DNA from: Helicoverpa zea
Lineage: Eukaryota > Arthropoda > Insecta > Lepidoptera > Noctuidae
Direction: 5' to 3'
Assembly: GCF_022581195.2 (NCBI RefSeq)
Contig: NC_061452.1
Location: 6,641,501 to 6,705,500, forward strand
Length of the DNA: 64,000 nt
Position 1 is the stretch's first letter. Every line of letters begins with the position of its first letter. Below the pieces are notes generated by a model that worked only from the letters and a program-made list of their open reading frames with translations, searched no databases and had not been told where the DNA came from. Of this stretch, positions 1 through 14,574 are shown piece by piece. Position numbers and translations under genes: made by a program.

Positions 1-3000
1 AAAACAATCATAAAAGTCATTGTTAAGATGACAAAAATCTCGTTTCGTTTTCGAGTTTGTGTACCCCTCCGTGTCGCATTCAACTCGTTTCCGAAAATTC
101 AATTTTGAAAATTTGTTTCCCCCGTCGAACTGTGTACGGAATACTGATAGGCCACGAGACTCCCCCGTAAAGAAGTAGGTACTTGAAAGAAGTTTTTTTT
201 TTTATTTCAACAATATAAAATATGTGTCTACTTTGCTCACTTGACATTTTAACGTATTACTTAGTAAAAGAGTTGCTCAGTGTACGAGTTGGATTTTCTC
301 GAACAAATTGTGTGCATACTTAATTTAATCTGTTTTGTCTTGGTTGATTAAGATGCAGTTCTGTGTAAAGCATTTCTAGTTGTGTTCCCAGTGAATACAT
401 AACAATGAGCTCAGACCGCGCATTTTAAAAAGAGACTGATAAACTAATTTGAATTATGAATTCATATTTTTTGCATGCATATGACTTGTTATGAATTTTA
501 TGCATTTTACTATTCCAATTTAAACATTATTTATTGTTAGAAAGTTACAAGTCCAGTGCATACATTATTGTTTAAGTTGGTATATAACTTGGTTATTTAT
601 ATGCTCAATTATCATAATAATTACCTACCTAGATAGATGTATGAACCTTCGATCTTCCGTATAATTTACATACTTTCATTCCAATAAATGACACACGTTA
701 AATAAAAAAGGACGCAAAAACCAGTATCCATATCACTAAACAAGATGTAGAAAAAGATTTGTTTGGAAACTAGGTAACATATCAAATCAGAGGCATAAAG
801 TACGAAGTTTGCCTACGTTTCACCGCACTGCAGTCCCGAAGAATAAGTATCCACAGCTGAATCTTTGCTGCGAAATTATCTCTTTTCTTTTTGTCGTTTG
901 AAGTTTTTGAGCTAGACTTTTTCTTGAAGATTTTTGTACTCTTTACAAAAATCTTCAAGAAAAATTTTTGTGTGTTATCGGTGTGTTATTTCGTAATTAA
1001 ACAGACTATTATCTAAACGTATATTATAAATCGTACACAAATGGCGAAGTTTGGTGATGCTTTGGTAACTGAACCCAACTCGAAACATATAAATTATGTT
1101 TAAGGAAGTAACGTTTATAAAGTAAGGTTCACATTACAACCGGTATCATAGTCAGTTATCCAAGAGTATCGCCCTATCCAACACAACCTCGATAATTGAA
1201 TCAACTCACGCCGCAAACACCTAATATTCCCGTATTTATTTAATCGCCCATAGCTAATGTTCTACGGACAATTATACCGTCATTGGGCAAACTAATTACC
1301 GGATCTACCTGGCTTGTGCCTAATGACAAGTAATATGCAGTACATTACTGCAATGCAACGCAATATTATAGAGTTATCCTGAGCTTTGCGCGTAATGGAC
1401 GGCCGGTTCACACCATCTGAGACCGGCGTTGCACTAAATTAATAGACTATTGTTAATCCCTTGGATCAGGATTGAAGCGTAAATGCAGTACCTGTAAGTG
1501 TTTTGGGCCAATTACACGATTATAGGGGTTAGACTGAATAAATAATCCAATTATAAGAATGAGCACATTTTACATATTACTCAATTTTTTCAAAGAAACT
1601 AATCTACTACATATATACCTATAAAATTACTTAATGTAATCATAAAAATAACAACAAAATCTTCAGGTAAGTAACAGAAAAAAATATATTTTCATAGTTA
1701 GATTCGATAAGTTTCACCGTCAGTAACAAACATTATCGAACACTCAAGTCGTGTACATTGGTTCTAATAGCCCGATCAACAAGATTCAGTTAACTCCCTC
1801 CCTTTTGAGGTAGCTATGCAGATTCGAGTGTGTTTGGCGAGTCAGTCGTCTTAGTTCATACAATTTGTACCTATTGATGTAATCGATTTGTTAACTAACG
1901 TACCAAACTAACTTAGAACCTACTGGTTCTCTTTTGTATGTAAGAAGGAACACTAATACTCAATACCTACATCTTATGATCGATACAAATTAATCGATCA
2001 AATTAATCAGTTTTGTGAACGTCACCCGGTCGCGATCAGGTGTGCAGTACCTAAGGGTCAAATGTGGAATCACTCCGCCAACGCTGGACATTTTTTGTTT
2101 TTTACATTAGTGCCCTGATATTTTGACTTTATGAGATTTTCTCGGAAAATCTTTTTGCTGAGAGTTGTTTATTAAATTTCTCTTCCCACATAAGAAATAG
2201 TGTAGTGTAGGTTTGTATCCTTTAGTAACCCTGACCTTTCAAGTTTCGACATTTGCCAAGTGTTGATTTTCGCATCAAATGAAAATAAATCATTTTTGTA
2301 TATGACCAAGGTAAACTTCCCATCTTTTATTAAGATATCTATTAAAGAATTAGCAAGATTACTTGTATTTATAGATAAAAGAAATAAAATTGTACCGATC
2401 ATCTTGTAGCGGGGTCTTTCTTACTTACGGAGCTAGGGATCAGGGATTAATAACCTCGTTCTATATAGCCAACAATAAACGGAGAATTAATTATGAATAT
2501 ATTTTTTTTGTATTTATTGTCATCGATCTACACGTATTTACCTACTCGATAAATTAAATTGAAACAGATCTATTACAGGGTATCCAATAAAATTCATATG
2601 TAGTTGGCGAAGTACTCAAAAGGTGGTACAGTCCGGTTCATATTTGCGGATCGTTCACAAGTTAAACTGAACTCCAAGTGCACTCGCGGGGGATTCTTAT
2701 AGTTTTATAACGCAATAACGTTACGTCTTCCCGCACAAGGATATTACTGTTCCTAACTTTCATTGTACTACTTTATGATACATTGAATTGTTAAAATGCA
2801 TTGATGTTGTTGAGATGTTTCGAGAATTGTGTTGTTAGATGGCTAGACAGAAAAAGTAGTATGTATTGTTGTGATTGTTAGACCGCATGTGATCATAGAC
2901 ACCAATCTTCAAAAGGAACTTGAAATATGGGCTAAATGTGGGCTTAAGTATCGACAGCATAAAAAGGCGGCTGGAAACTTGAATTTAAAGAACGGTAGTC

Positions 3001-5974
3001 TGATTAAGGTGAGAAAACGGTCACGTAACTCTTTTCTGTTAGCAGCAAACACAGCTTGCTCTAAACCAACTTCAACTATCCATCATTCATTCCTATCCTT
3101 TATCCATTATTTAGTTACGAATTAGTTAGATTTATCTTTCATACACTAGTTACTAGTTCCTAAAACCTATGTACCTACGTAATATTTCCAGTAATAATTC
3201 AGATTTAAACCTCAGAGATCGTGACTGACGTTCATAATTAGAGTGTGTTTCTGTATAGTTTTATTCACATGGGAATTAATAATATGAACGCGAAGTTGGA
3301 GTCGCGAACTCGCCTCGTGACCACGCCATGGCTTTTATCTCCGTTTCAATTTCATAGAAAACACGTGAGAGGCAGGATAATATACTATCCTACTTAGTTC
3401 TAAATTAAGTAGAATTGAATAAAAGTAAATATGTGTAGGTGTAATTATTGAGCATCTGGCATTCATGCAATATAGTTTTACATTTCAATTATCGATTAAT
3501 TTTATACCGTCTTTATTTCACATACTCACACAATAACCTCGGGGAAGTCCATGCAAAGACTCAACACTCTTGTCACCTAATTATTTGCAGCCTCTATATT
3601 TTTTTGCTTAAGCACAAAATAAATATGATGTATCACTTAATCAATACTATTAAATCTAACTGTCATAATATTATCAAATTCAAAACAGTAGACAGTAACT
3701 TACCAAACATTTACCTAAAGATACTTTCTTGCATTATCTCAGACAAACAGCGCGTACTTATTAAAATATAAAGGCATGACTACATCAAAGGATTTTTTAC
3801 AACGAAGGACTTGTTTCGAAGCGGGTACACAAAAGTTTTTCTTTAAAAAGTTTCCCAAACTACACACCTTTCTGGCCGTCAATGTACTTCGCGCCAAGTC
3901 CATAGAGTTGTTTCAGTTGTCCACGACGGTACCAAGGAGGAGTTATTACCGGTGCTTTTGTTCCACGTATAAAAGGACCAAGTTTTACCGTACACTGTAC
4001 ACAGATAACTAGCATTTTAAAAAAGTATATCAACAAACTTTAATAAGTGGTTATGCCTAAATATTGTCTTAAAGCGATAAGAGAAATCTTTATAATAGAC
4101 GCACTTCAGACTTCAAGGGAAATGTGTTGTGAAAGACTTGGTTTCTTTGATAAGTTTAATCTTGGAGATTGTTTATTGGATATTATGTTGGTTTGAAGTG
4201 ATACTTTGTTAAGCCTATTAATAAATATTATATCAAATTGTTAAATGAAGAACAAGAATGCATTGTCCATCATTGTGTTCCATTCATGTTTTTACCTCGT
4301 GTATCTTTATAAACATAGAACACAACGACAGCGCAAACAATATCGTTACAATCAAAAATAACGCAAACAATCTTGCTGACTGGTATCTTAATCTACATAC
4401 TTTAATCCTAATTTAAATCTATTACTATTTTTTTCTCTACAAGCCTTCTCTTACAAAACCTTTACCAAAACTCACGGCAAGGCAACGAATTTACATATCC
4501 AAAACCTACAAGCTGAAGACTATCCCTATACTATCACCTTGTATTAATGCAGGCTGCACACGAAGCCGACATAAATTACCGAGTAAGTGCACAAGACGAC
4601 TCGACTCAGCACCAGTGTGTCAACAGCCTACACTCGCCGGGACGGGCTGTGACGTCAGCGATCCTGAGCTTGACCGTCCGTTGATGTACAATTATTGGTA
4701 AGGGATGGAGGGTGTAGTCTGGCGTGGTACGTAGTTACAAAGACTATATCATTGACAATAGTTTCAGAACCAGCGTATTAATGAGTAAAATTTTGAAAAA
4801 TATTAGTTAAGTATCTGAGAGTAGGTAGTTAAGTATTTTTTAGTTGATATAATATTTGTATTTTTAAACAACTTTTATTTGAATGGCAAAAGGTGATTAT
4901 ATTATCATATTTACTATGAGGCGTTATGAAAATTGCAATTTAAAAAAATAACTTTAATTTCTTGAAGAACGCTACCTAATGTGTATGCCTATGCAAAAAT
5001 ACCATGTCAAATTACGCAACCCATAACTTAAGCCACCCTTTTCAAGACACCATAACAAATACCGTAATACCGTAACGCTGGTAGTAAATTTCGGAATGTG
5101 TTGCCATTATAGCTTCAGTACACTAGCACTAATCAAGAGTGGTGCTGTGCAGCTGACAGCGAAACTCGAAGGAGCTAAGATTACTACTGCCAATACACTA
5201 CAAACGATTTGTTTAAGACTTAAGAAAGGTTAATGGGATAGTGGTATGGACAGATAAAAAATATAGGTAGGTAATTGAAAACGAGTTAAGGACTAATGTG
5301 TCTAGTTGATGCTTTGAAAAAGACTAATCGATTATTTTTGAGGTTCCTTTTTGGCATAAAATAACGAACTTTAAAATGTTTAATTTGAATAGGCACGAGT
5401 GAATGCTGACTAATAGAAAATATGGATGGAAAACTTCTTTAAAACGAAATCACAATTCCACGATTTTACTCACCTTATACGAGTGATGTGACCAGAGTTT
5501 TTTTTAATATCACTAAAAACTATTTTTCACGCAATACGCAACACCTTCACAATAAAGACCTCACATCTTTTATTGCTTACAAAAGCTGGCGTAGACTAAA
5601 AATTTGAAAAAGAATACAACTGAGAAATGAAATAAAAATGTTTTTTTTTTTACCGTTCTTAAAAAAGGTTTTGAGATTTTTCGGTCTGCGATAAAATTGA
5701 GTGAGAAAAAAAGTTCCTATCGCCTACTTAAACAATCACATCACGGTTGATTGTAAACTTTTTTTGAGCACTCTTCATTGTTCCAAGTTACAATGGTAAC
5801 GGTTCTAAGAATTCGGGGCTATGTTATGAAGAAATGAACGATACGAATAAAAATATTGTTGAGAATTAAAATTGTGAAATAACAGACGTGACCAAAACTT
5901 GAGTGAAGTTTTAGATGTGATTGAGGTTGATTTTAGTGGCAATCTTGTTAACCTATTTTATTTTGAGTATTACT
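1..5974. other. intergenic, no gene detected
   Basis: AT-rich sequence with only short open frames (up to 107 codons), none resembling a known family and none flanked by a coherent exon series. The one structure noted is a 20-bp hairpin at 918-964. A single TGACGTCA palindrome at 4650 is within chance expectation for a window of this size. Confidence 0.5.
918..964. repeat. perfect 20-bp hairpin
   Basis: The arm 918-937 is the exact reverse complement of 945-964, separated by a 7-base loop. The stem is AT-rich and built on TTCTTGAAGATTTTTGT. There is no downstream T-run or neighbouring gene to suggest a terminator. It could be a replication-slippage palindrome or the relic of a small inverted-repeat element. 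Confidence 0.6.
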
Positions 5975-6280
5975 GTTACAGCCTTTTTATCGCCCCACTG
6001 CTGGGCACAGGCCTCCTCTCACACGGAGAAGGATTGAGCATTAATCACCACGCTTGCTCAATGCGGGTTGGTGATTTCTGACTTTATAACATCATAGTCC
6101 AGGTTTCCTCAAGATGTTTTCCTTCACCTTTTTTTAATTTAAATCAGCCATTGGTGTCCAAGATTACTTAGAAAGTACATACAAACTTAGAAAAGTTGCA
6201 TTGGTACTTGCCTGACCTGGAATCCAACCCACACCCTCATACACGAGAGGTTAGTTCTTTACCCACTAGGCCACCACGAC
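5975..6280 (-). mobile_element. tRNA-derived SINE, full-length or nearly so
   Basis: Read on the minus strand, the element opens at about 6280 with a tRNA-like head: GGTGGCCTAGTGGGTAAAG resembles an A box, and about 45 bases later GGTTGGATTCC resembles a degenerate B box. An unrelated body follows, and the 3' end carries the GGAGGCCTGTGCCCAGCAG-type segment ending in AAAAGGCTGTAA. That tail recurs as the truncated copy at 56757-56859. Such heads drive RNA polymerase III, and mobilisation would depend on a LINE with a matching tail. No clear target-site duplication was found, so the ends are approximate. Family recognition is from memory of lepidopteran repeats. Confidence 0.75.
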
Positions 6281-8673
6281 TTTTCAATTTTCAAACAAAC
6301 AAAATTTTCAGCATTAGTGTGTCATAAATAAATGAAAGATTGAACGTATAACTCCAATCGTAATAAAATAGCCAATTCCATAACTGTATAACTGTAAAAT
6401 GAACAACATTGCAACATTTTATTTTCTTCACCATCGAGCCATTGTGTTGAATGTCACTTTATGATAAACTATTCGCAATCTTCGGATATCCTTGTACCTA
6501 TTATACAAATAACAAAAACAGTACATTTTGATAATATTCTGAACAATATTAAGTATAACAATGACGTTTATGTACGATAAATCTTCATGTTTGTCATAAT
6601 ATTTTTCTGTCACTTGAACACCACATTATTGAGATATCTGATATGTACCTAATACCTACGTTTTATATTTAACCGCATCTTTGATGTTTCAGTAGTTATC
6701 TAATACTTATGATTTTTTAGAAATATTTCAGATAAAATCTTAGTCTGACATCAAACAAATTTTCTAACAAAGACTGTTGCAGCCACATTGAAAATCATCA
6801 AAGAAAGCATACAAATATCAAAATGTACGCATTTAATAAACATAATTTTCAATATTATTTAAGATTTAAATTCTAAGTACAACCTAAACATTTCATTGAT
6901 TCAAATTACCAAAATAACAAAAAAAAAAAAAAAAAAACAGTATTCAAATTTCAGTAACACAAAGGTATTCACTTTTGCAATGAAAATGCAAATGAAGGTT
7001 TTGCGAAAAAGTGAGACGCACTGATACTATACCCCGTCTGCAAAGTTTTTCTTTGAAAAAGTTGGCGAACAAGTGAACAACGCACCTGTCTGCGTCAATA
7101 GGCGCCTAAAGAGCTCCGGCTCTTTTGGGTGTTTACACCGGAGTGCAGGTGAATACACTATACTTTCTAACTAGCTTAATATGAACGGGTTGTGTGACCA
7201 AGAGGTAATAAATACGTATGATAATGTTATGCCACTGAACGGTTTTCAGGGATTTTTTATAGTAACCTATACTGTTGTTTTTGCATGTGTGCAAGTTACA
7301 AGTAATATTGTATGCAAGGCAGTGGTCACTTATACCTACTTGAAATATTATTTTTTTACGTGTTATTAGCACTTTTTATTCTTTTTAGTTCAGGATATTG
7401 CTAAGAACTAAGAGGCAAGATGAGGCTTTACTCCAGAATTGTGTTTTGATCAATACCAAAAAGTGTTGAGATTGAACATTAATCAAGGAACAAAGAACAA
7501 GAAACTTGAAATTGCTGATCATCTATACTGTGCCACTCAAAACACCTGCTATGTGTCGGGTGATAAAAGCGCAGGTACATCATACATATCAGAACATACG
7601 AGAAAAACAGTTATCAACATCAGTGCATGTATGCAATTATCTTCATCTCGATAATACACTTTATGTAGTGCAGTACTGGCAGAATTAAAACGTGTTCAAA
7701 ATATACACAATAATTATATGTATTAGGAAAGGAAGGACCTACAACAATGTAGAGTCTAGAGAATGAGTTATAAAAAATCTAATAAAAATCACTTATGACT
7801 GAGATTTAATATACCTACTTACCTAAAAAAGTCTCTAGTTAAATTCAAGGCATATGCAGAACAGAACCACTGAATCGGGAAGCATCGATCACTGTGAAGT
7901 AGCTGGTAAATTAGATCAGTAGTTCCTAAGACCGACGGATCGCTTGTTGATGACTGGCAATTCAATGTCGGGCTATCTCTAATGGCCAGCTGCCGATGTA
8001 ATTCTGGCTGTTAGACTCCGCTACCTACTAAGTACTGAAGACAAATTACTGGGAAAATACTTTTAAGTAAGTATTCTTAGAAAAAGAGTTCTAAGCTAAA
8101 TCTTTAACTATGTAGTTTAAGTCCGCGTCCTGAAGAAACTACATCTGGTAGGTATATGTATATAAGCTAAGCTAAGATAGATAGAGATATAACCTAAGTT
8201 TCATGTAAATCTATTCAGTAGACAGATCATGCAGTAACAACTTTATAAAATTTGTACCATTATATATACACTCTGCCCATCCGGCAAAAAAGGAAAAAGT
8301 TTTGTGATAACTTTCATCTCTATATCACTGAAGGAAGACAATCAATGTCGATATGATGAGATATTTTTGTTTGTGTGTTTTTATGTCCTCTACTTGAGAT
8401 AAATTATCTCATCTTTAGGTAATAGGTTTGATAGAAAGGCGACCGATAGCAAAGTACGTAAGTAGAGACTTATCAGTAACTGTCAATCGCCCAAACATGA
8501 TGTTATATGAATCAGAAAACATACCTATTGATACAACGACTTAAGATTTACATAAAAGTATAATTTAATAAATAAAAACAAAATAAACTGTTGTAAGCAG
8601 GTATGTATTATCTACCGAAATTATTAAAGTTATTTAACTAAAATGCATCATTAATGAAAAACATTGGTAAGCC
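6281..8673. other. intergenic, no gene detected
   Basis: No exon series, RNA gene or bounded transposon seen. A long A-run lies near 6918-6936. Open frames here are below 80 codons and overlap each other on opposite strands, as expected by chance. Confidence 0.5.
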
Positions 8674-8679
8674 AAAAAA
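8674..8679 (-). terminator. RNA polymerase III T6 terminator of tRNA-Ile
   Basis: Six A residues on the plus strand give TTTTTT on the minus strand, 7 bases past the 3' end of the tRNA. A run of four or more T is the usual polymerase III stop signal. Confidence 0.85.
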
Positions 8680-8686
8680 CTTGAAG

Positions 8687-8760
8687 TGGCCCATGAGGGG
8701 ATCGAACCCGCGACCTTCGCGTTATTAGCACGACGCTCTAACCAACTGAGCTAATGGGCC
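8687..8760 (-). tRNA. tRNA-Ile (anticodon AAT)
   Basis: The minus strand folds into a complete cloverleaf. The 7-bp acceptor stem is GGCCCAT/ATGGGCC with discriminator A at 8687. The A box is TAGCTCAGTTGG. The anticodon loop CTAATAA places AAT at 8726-8724, on a stem of TCGTG/CGCGA with one G-T pair. The B box is GGTTCGATCCC. The 74-base length, lack of intron and T6 terminator all suggest an active gene rather than a SINE relic. The AAT anticodon, normally modified to IAT, decodes isoleucine AUU/AUC/AUA. It is a single copy here, and the other tRNA-like sequence in the window belongs to a SINE. Confidence 0.97.
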
Positions 8761-11700
8761 GATGGTCGGAGCAGCTGAATTTCAAGTCCCTAACTGCAAG
8801 CTTTAAGATGATGCAGCTGTATTTATTACCTATCTTATGACTTATACAATCTAGTATAATAGTATCTGCGAATTTCGATAAAGACTATACAACTTCAGCT
8901 CAAGATACAAAGTTATCAATAATGAAGATACGTCAGCAATACCATGGTGAATGCGTTGTTTGTTAATGTTTGTCAAACTTACCTCTTTAATTTGAGTTTC
9001 ATTGTCCTATAAAATTGTTAATGTGTATATGTATAAAAAAAAATGTTACATATAAAATTATTTTTCAGATCTCATAACACCGCTACCGCATTTTAGAAAG
9101 TTCTACACATTTAGATGCATTTTCACGGAAAATGTTTTGCTGAAAATAAACAAGGCAAGCGGAAATTAGAAGCTATATTAATATACCGCTCGAGCCAGAC
9201 AATGAGATGGGTTCTATAAAAGGAAAATATATTCAAAATAAAGGTGAAAGAGCAATAACTCCTAACACTTTTCAAAAACCGACATTTATAAATTTTAGCA
9301 TTCAATTGTTCCTTGAATAACTCGTCAACACCAGTTGGTATAACTATCCAACTTCAGATTTCGCTTAAAATTCAAATATATTATTCAAAATTGTTTTGTT
9401 TCGTTCAAAATTGCATTAAAATTTCCATTACTAGTACCAAGTACCTAAGTATTGTTTCGATACAATTAATAATTCTGTGTAACAATTTAATTGCTACATT
9501 TAGAAAGTATTTAGAAATACGACGAAGGATTGCCAGACAGGCCGATGCCCTTACATGCCCTTACCTATTTTAACAACAAATTGCAAGCAAAAAACAAAGG
9601 AAAAACGAACGAGAGATGAAAAGACGAGAAAAGTAACAATTCCTTGTACTTGATACATCTATGAATAACGTTCTATATTGGTAAAGACTGTCGAGCTATG
9701 TACTAATTCATCTTAAGTAATAGATATCTTAGATTGATGCTGAATGATATAACCTAATTATACAAAGCGACGGATTATGACCTGATTTTTGATGTAATTG
9801 CCGATTTGGATCCGAATATACGATATGGATTTAGAGTAATTTGATTATTGTTTGTAATATTGGTTAAGTGGATGTGGAATGGTGTAACTAATCAATCTGT
9901 AGGTAGAACTACTTAATTAAAACCTTGAACGGAAAGTCTTGAACCGTTTCTTTCCAACTTATAAAATAATAGTAGAGGTTTAGTTAAGGGTGATAAAACG
10001 CAGAACCCTCCAAGATGCCCTGCATTTCAAATGGAATAAAAATACAATACAAACGCCCTTCCTTTATAAATCATCTTAAAAGAATACGGGCATTCAAAAC
10101 GCCATTAAAATTACCATATTCAAAACTAAATTCGTATAACCAGCATACAAAAAACTGAATTACACTTAGCGGCACATTAAAAGAGGCGTCTTGGAATGTT
10201 GCTAAATCTCGCAAGACGTGCCATAGGAAATGTTCTCTTTATCTTACACCATCCTGTTTCCGAAGGCGTACCTTCCGCTCCTCGTTCCGCCTCGCCGCAC
10301 TATACAACGGAACTGACGGGGATTTATTTAGAATAAGACAGACCAGTTTTATTGCGCATTATTTAAATGCTCCGAAATATGAATCAGGGCGTTTTTGAAG
10401 ATATTTTTTGAGGTTTTTTGAATTCTCGTTTCTGAAGTCAATACTTATTTCTTAAGTTCTGAAGTAGGTTTTAAAAAAGTTCTTTACTCAGTACCAATTA
10501 AATATTGCAGTACGGATTAATTTACTTTTTCAACATTGAAAAAAGTAAGCTACAAACACATCACAAGTATCAGTATCCGTGTAAACGTCAAACAAAATTG
10601 ATAGGGCGACAATCGATGCGCACCGGAAAAATAGTATTAGCAGTGCAGACGCGGCGAGTGCATTGTTTTGTCGCAGATGCGCCGAGGATTATCATCAATC
10701 ACCAACTGCAAATTGCACATAGCCTTTCGGACTGCACCCTGTGCCATTTGTGTGCCACCGGCCAGGATTAGGCGGCATTAGTTGAATCGAATTCCGTGCT
10801 AAGCGCTCTGCGGAGCTATGTGTTACAGTATGCGAGAACGGATCCTGTAACTGCACTGCAATGGCCTACACAGTACACACTCACCACCGAAGGAATAAAT
10901 TATTGATTCGTCCTGATACCAACTTAAATCGCGACTTAACTAAATTTTAATTAAACTTCGACGATTTGCGCATCCTGCTGAATTGCTAAATGGTCCGCAA
11001 CGAAGTTTGTTGCTAACAGATAGATGTAACTTATTTTTATCGGTTCCTTGAACGTGACCGCAGCCGGCTTGTTTCGACGCTAAGAAAATGTTCGTTCATG
11101 ATCATTGGCTGCGTTACAGAAATATAGATATTGCCATTTCAATATATTGAAGTTTATGTCTGGTTTAGCAACTTTTATTTCAATAGTCGGGAAAACTGTC
11201 ATGGATTCAAAGTATACTTTTTGCTATCCGTTTTTTTTTTTGTCTTGTCCATATTTTAGTAGCCAAGTTTTTGATTGCATTAAATTCTCGATTTTAATGT
11301 TGTAAAAGCTTTAGAATATTTCATGTTATTTTCTATTTAGCAGTGTGTTATGTATTTTAATTGTTACATTTAATTACCCCAAAATCATTTCCAAACACGA
11401 CAGTAATTAAAGCAATCCCATTATTGCTGCGCCTAACAACGCAACAAATAACTAGAACAGTTACAGACTATTTACAGAATAAATAAAACGGTTGTTTGTA
11501 AGAACATTGCTTGTTCAAATTAAGGAAAGCGTTCTATACAATTAAGGCCCGGTCACAGTTCATTCGAGTCTTCTTTAATTACAGTTCCTTATACGAGTAG
11601 CTCGCTTAGATCCGGAGTTCCGAAACTATTTGTGGCACTAAATCCAGTTGCCAGTACAGCACTATCTAGGAGCGCAACATGCATACCCATGTAAATTTCA

Positions 11701-13487
11701 AGCGGAGCGGGCCTCGTTAATTTGGGTCTTGTCACGAGGCACATCCCTTTCTTAGTAACTCTGTAGCCGCTGCGTCGCTGTGCTTTCACCAGCTAACGGC
11801 TCCTTGGCTGCTCGAAATTGCCTCGGTTTATCTTCGTACTATCGACCCTGAACACATTCTGAATAAATGTTTCACAAATTCGCTTTCCTGTACTCAGGAA
11901 TACCCCTTTTATTTATCTTTACGATTGCAAGATTTGCTTTAGTGATTTTGATTAAATCTCTTTAATTTTATTGGTGGTTTTTAGCGATGTCAATGTTAAT
12001 TCAATCCAAAATAGAGTAAATTAATTGTAACTGCAACTGAAAAATCTAATCCACATTCCAAACCACATGATTTTTGCACGAAACTTAAGAATAATATTAA
12101 AACACTACTTTGTCTAGAACAAATACTTACTGCTCATAAATACGGCTTGTACTGCTAATAATTTAAATAATAGACCACAATCATTTGCACTCCTTTTTAG
12201 GAAGAAATATAAATAGATTAGTATTGTAATTACTCAACGGAAGAGCCTAATACAAAATTGTAAAGCCTCACACTTAGTGGTTCTCTATAATAATGTATGC
12301 TTTGACGTCATGCGTCCATTGTCAATAAGGTTTGACAAGATCTCAAGACCATGTTTTAGGCCAGTGTCTCACCAAAAATTGAGACACTTAAAATGTGTGT
12401 ACATATTTCGTTTGTGTTTTTATAATATGTAGGTATCTGCACATGGTAACTAATGATTGATGGCAATATAAAGTCGAGGTATAATCAGCTTCTTAGATGC
12501 AGTGTTTCCCGATTAGGTAAACTTTAATTATGATAATTTTACTGAACTAATTAAAAATACTTTCACACATTACAATTAACAGATAAGATAAAGTCATACA
12601 TTTACGTTCCTGGCACATATCGTTAAATAAGGGAAGACAGTCAGAATTAGAAATAGGGTTGCCCAAAATTTCAACACATACCACAAAATGTTAAATAGAT
12701 CGTTTCGGGACGGCATAAAATTGTTCTCGTAACCGATGTACCAGTTTTAACCGTGGAGCTAAAATCCGAATTTGGTATGCACGTAGTGCAAACCCTAACA
12801 AGACAAATTAGCAGAAATGTAGCTATTTCTTATATTTTAGGAATGTTTACTTTTATTAAACTAGTGACTTTTGTCCGGCGATATTTCGCTATCTTTAGAT
12901 AATTCAATATTTTTACGATTAACTTGATACTGGATTAATTATAGCCGCATTCTTTTTGTTTTTCTTAATCTGTGCACGGCTTTAGTTCGTGATATTAGAG
13001 AGTATGAAATATTAACACTTATTGAAAAAGTGTTTAAGCAACATAAAAATAACAATATACATAGGTAGTATAGATTCAGTTCTATATTTAAAAAAAGAAC
13101 AGCCGCCATTTTTTTTACATTCCACATTCCAGTTCACGCATAGTACCAGGATTTATTTAAGTCTAATTGGCTGGGTCTAAAATGTATCCTGAAACCGTCA
13201 AAACAAATTCAGTCGCTATGGAAAAATCCAAATCGATGGTCTGATTTCCGATAAACTACTTTTTTATCACAATTGTTTTTCAACGTATGTAGATACCTAC
13301 TGAACTTCATTTCTTATAGAGTTGCCGTTAATTTGTTTATTCTTTATCTTCTTATCGATATTTTTAAAGAACAATAGCTGGTCAAGGGCAAAATATAGAA
13401 ATCGACAGCTGTTTTTATATTGATATGGCAATGAATGAGAGGAACGTGTGTGGAATTTGTTCACAGTTGCATTAAAACCTATGTTAT
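8761..13487. other. intergenic, no gene detected
   Basis: Mostly AT-rich with a few moderately GC-rich patches (about 10240-10320, 10600-10860 and 11540-11830). The patches contain open frames of up to 88 codons, but none matches a family I recognise and no exon chain can be built. They could be conserved non-coding DNA or old repeats. Confidence 0.45.
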
Positions 13488-13712
13488 AGTTCGGCCATTC
13501 AGAGAATGCGTTCCTGACACGTCGCGATTGAACTGACGACGTAACTACATTCATTGATTATTGATATAATAATGTTGTTTTAATGCTCCTCAATTGTTAA
13601 AACGGTAAACAACCAGCAAAAATATTTTTATCGTAACTGCAACGCCATTGCAAAGTTACGTCGTCAGTTCAATCGCGACGTGTCAGGAACGCATTCTCTG
13701 AATGGCCGAACT
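13488..13712 (+). mobile_element. 225-bp MITE with 59-bp inverted termini, copy 1
   Basis: The element runs from AGTTCGGCCATTCAGAGAAT to its reverse complement. The two ends match without a mismatch for 59 bp, leaving a core of about 107 bp with no coding capacity. It is essentially identical to the 225-bp element at 14575-14799, but with the core reversed. A clean target duplication is not evident: the flanks are GTTAT on the left and TTAATAA on the right, so the target may be TA/TTA-like. It is non-autonomous and would need a transposase encoded elsewhere. The superfamily is unassigned. Confidence 0.85.
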
Positions 13713-14574
13713 TTAATAAATTTACTTTCTTTTGACAATAAAAAAAGGAAATTAATGAAAAGTGGAAATGACGGTATCACCTTCGTACCTATTTACCTAT
13801 ATAATTCCATTAAATTAAGAAAGACCGTCTGGTCAGTGGTTTTTATGATTCCAAATTAATTTCGGGTAAAGAACTAAAAAAGCTGAAAGAGAAATAAGTA
13901 GTGCCTTCGTACTTTATTGTTCATTTTTTTTCTTGTTATATAAACTGTGTACATATCTGTGAAACTAATAAAAATAAATGTAGTTTAGGAAAAAATCTTC
14001 TGCAGTGGAAAATAACAAGACAGAACGTGGGCTGCACTGGTTGTTGATATGACATATGTATTTTAAACAATCAATGATCGATATTAGGTCACAGCAGATG
14101 GTTTCATCGATAAGAGAAACAATTAGTGTAATAACTCTCTACATTTTACTACTTCATCGGAACTACTGCCCGTACTAGGATAAAGTATAGCCAATGGTAC
14201 TCGGGAAGCTGGCTGTCCAAAAGTTAAAGATTTTTTACAAAAAATACCTTTTTTGGTGTAGAATTATACGTTTACAAAATAAAATACCTACCTACCATTA
14301 AAAAAACAACCCAAATAATTTTACAATACTCTGGAAAGCTTTATGAGACCATTATATTATGCTTTTTATATATTTTTTTTTCGGTAAATGACAAACAGTC
14401 AGTTGTATTGTTTTGTAGATTACTAGGCCTGCACAATAATTACAAGCGATGATAATGGACATAGTTATCATAATATTTATGTCAAAACAACTTATTTTTT
14501 TCTTCGGGCCGATATCACGAGCCTTGTTCATGGCCCGTTTAATAATTAATCATTAAATCAATATCACAGATTAT

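Noticed and set aside
4650..4657. TGACGTCA palindrome as a CRE site
   Set aside because: An 8-mer of this kind is expected about once in 64 kb by chance, and no promoter motifs adjoin it.
6240..6280. tRNA-like sequence as a second tRNA gene
   Set aside because: It lacks an acceptor stem and cloverleaf and continues directly into the SINE body, so it is a SINE head.
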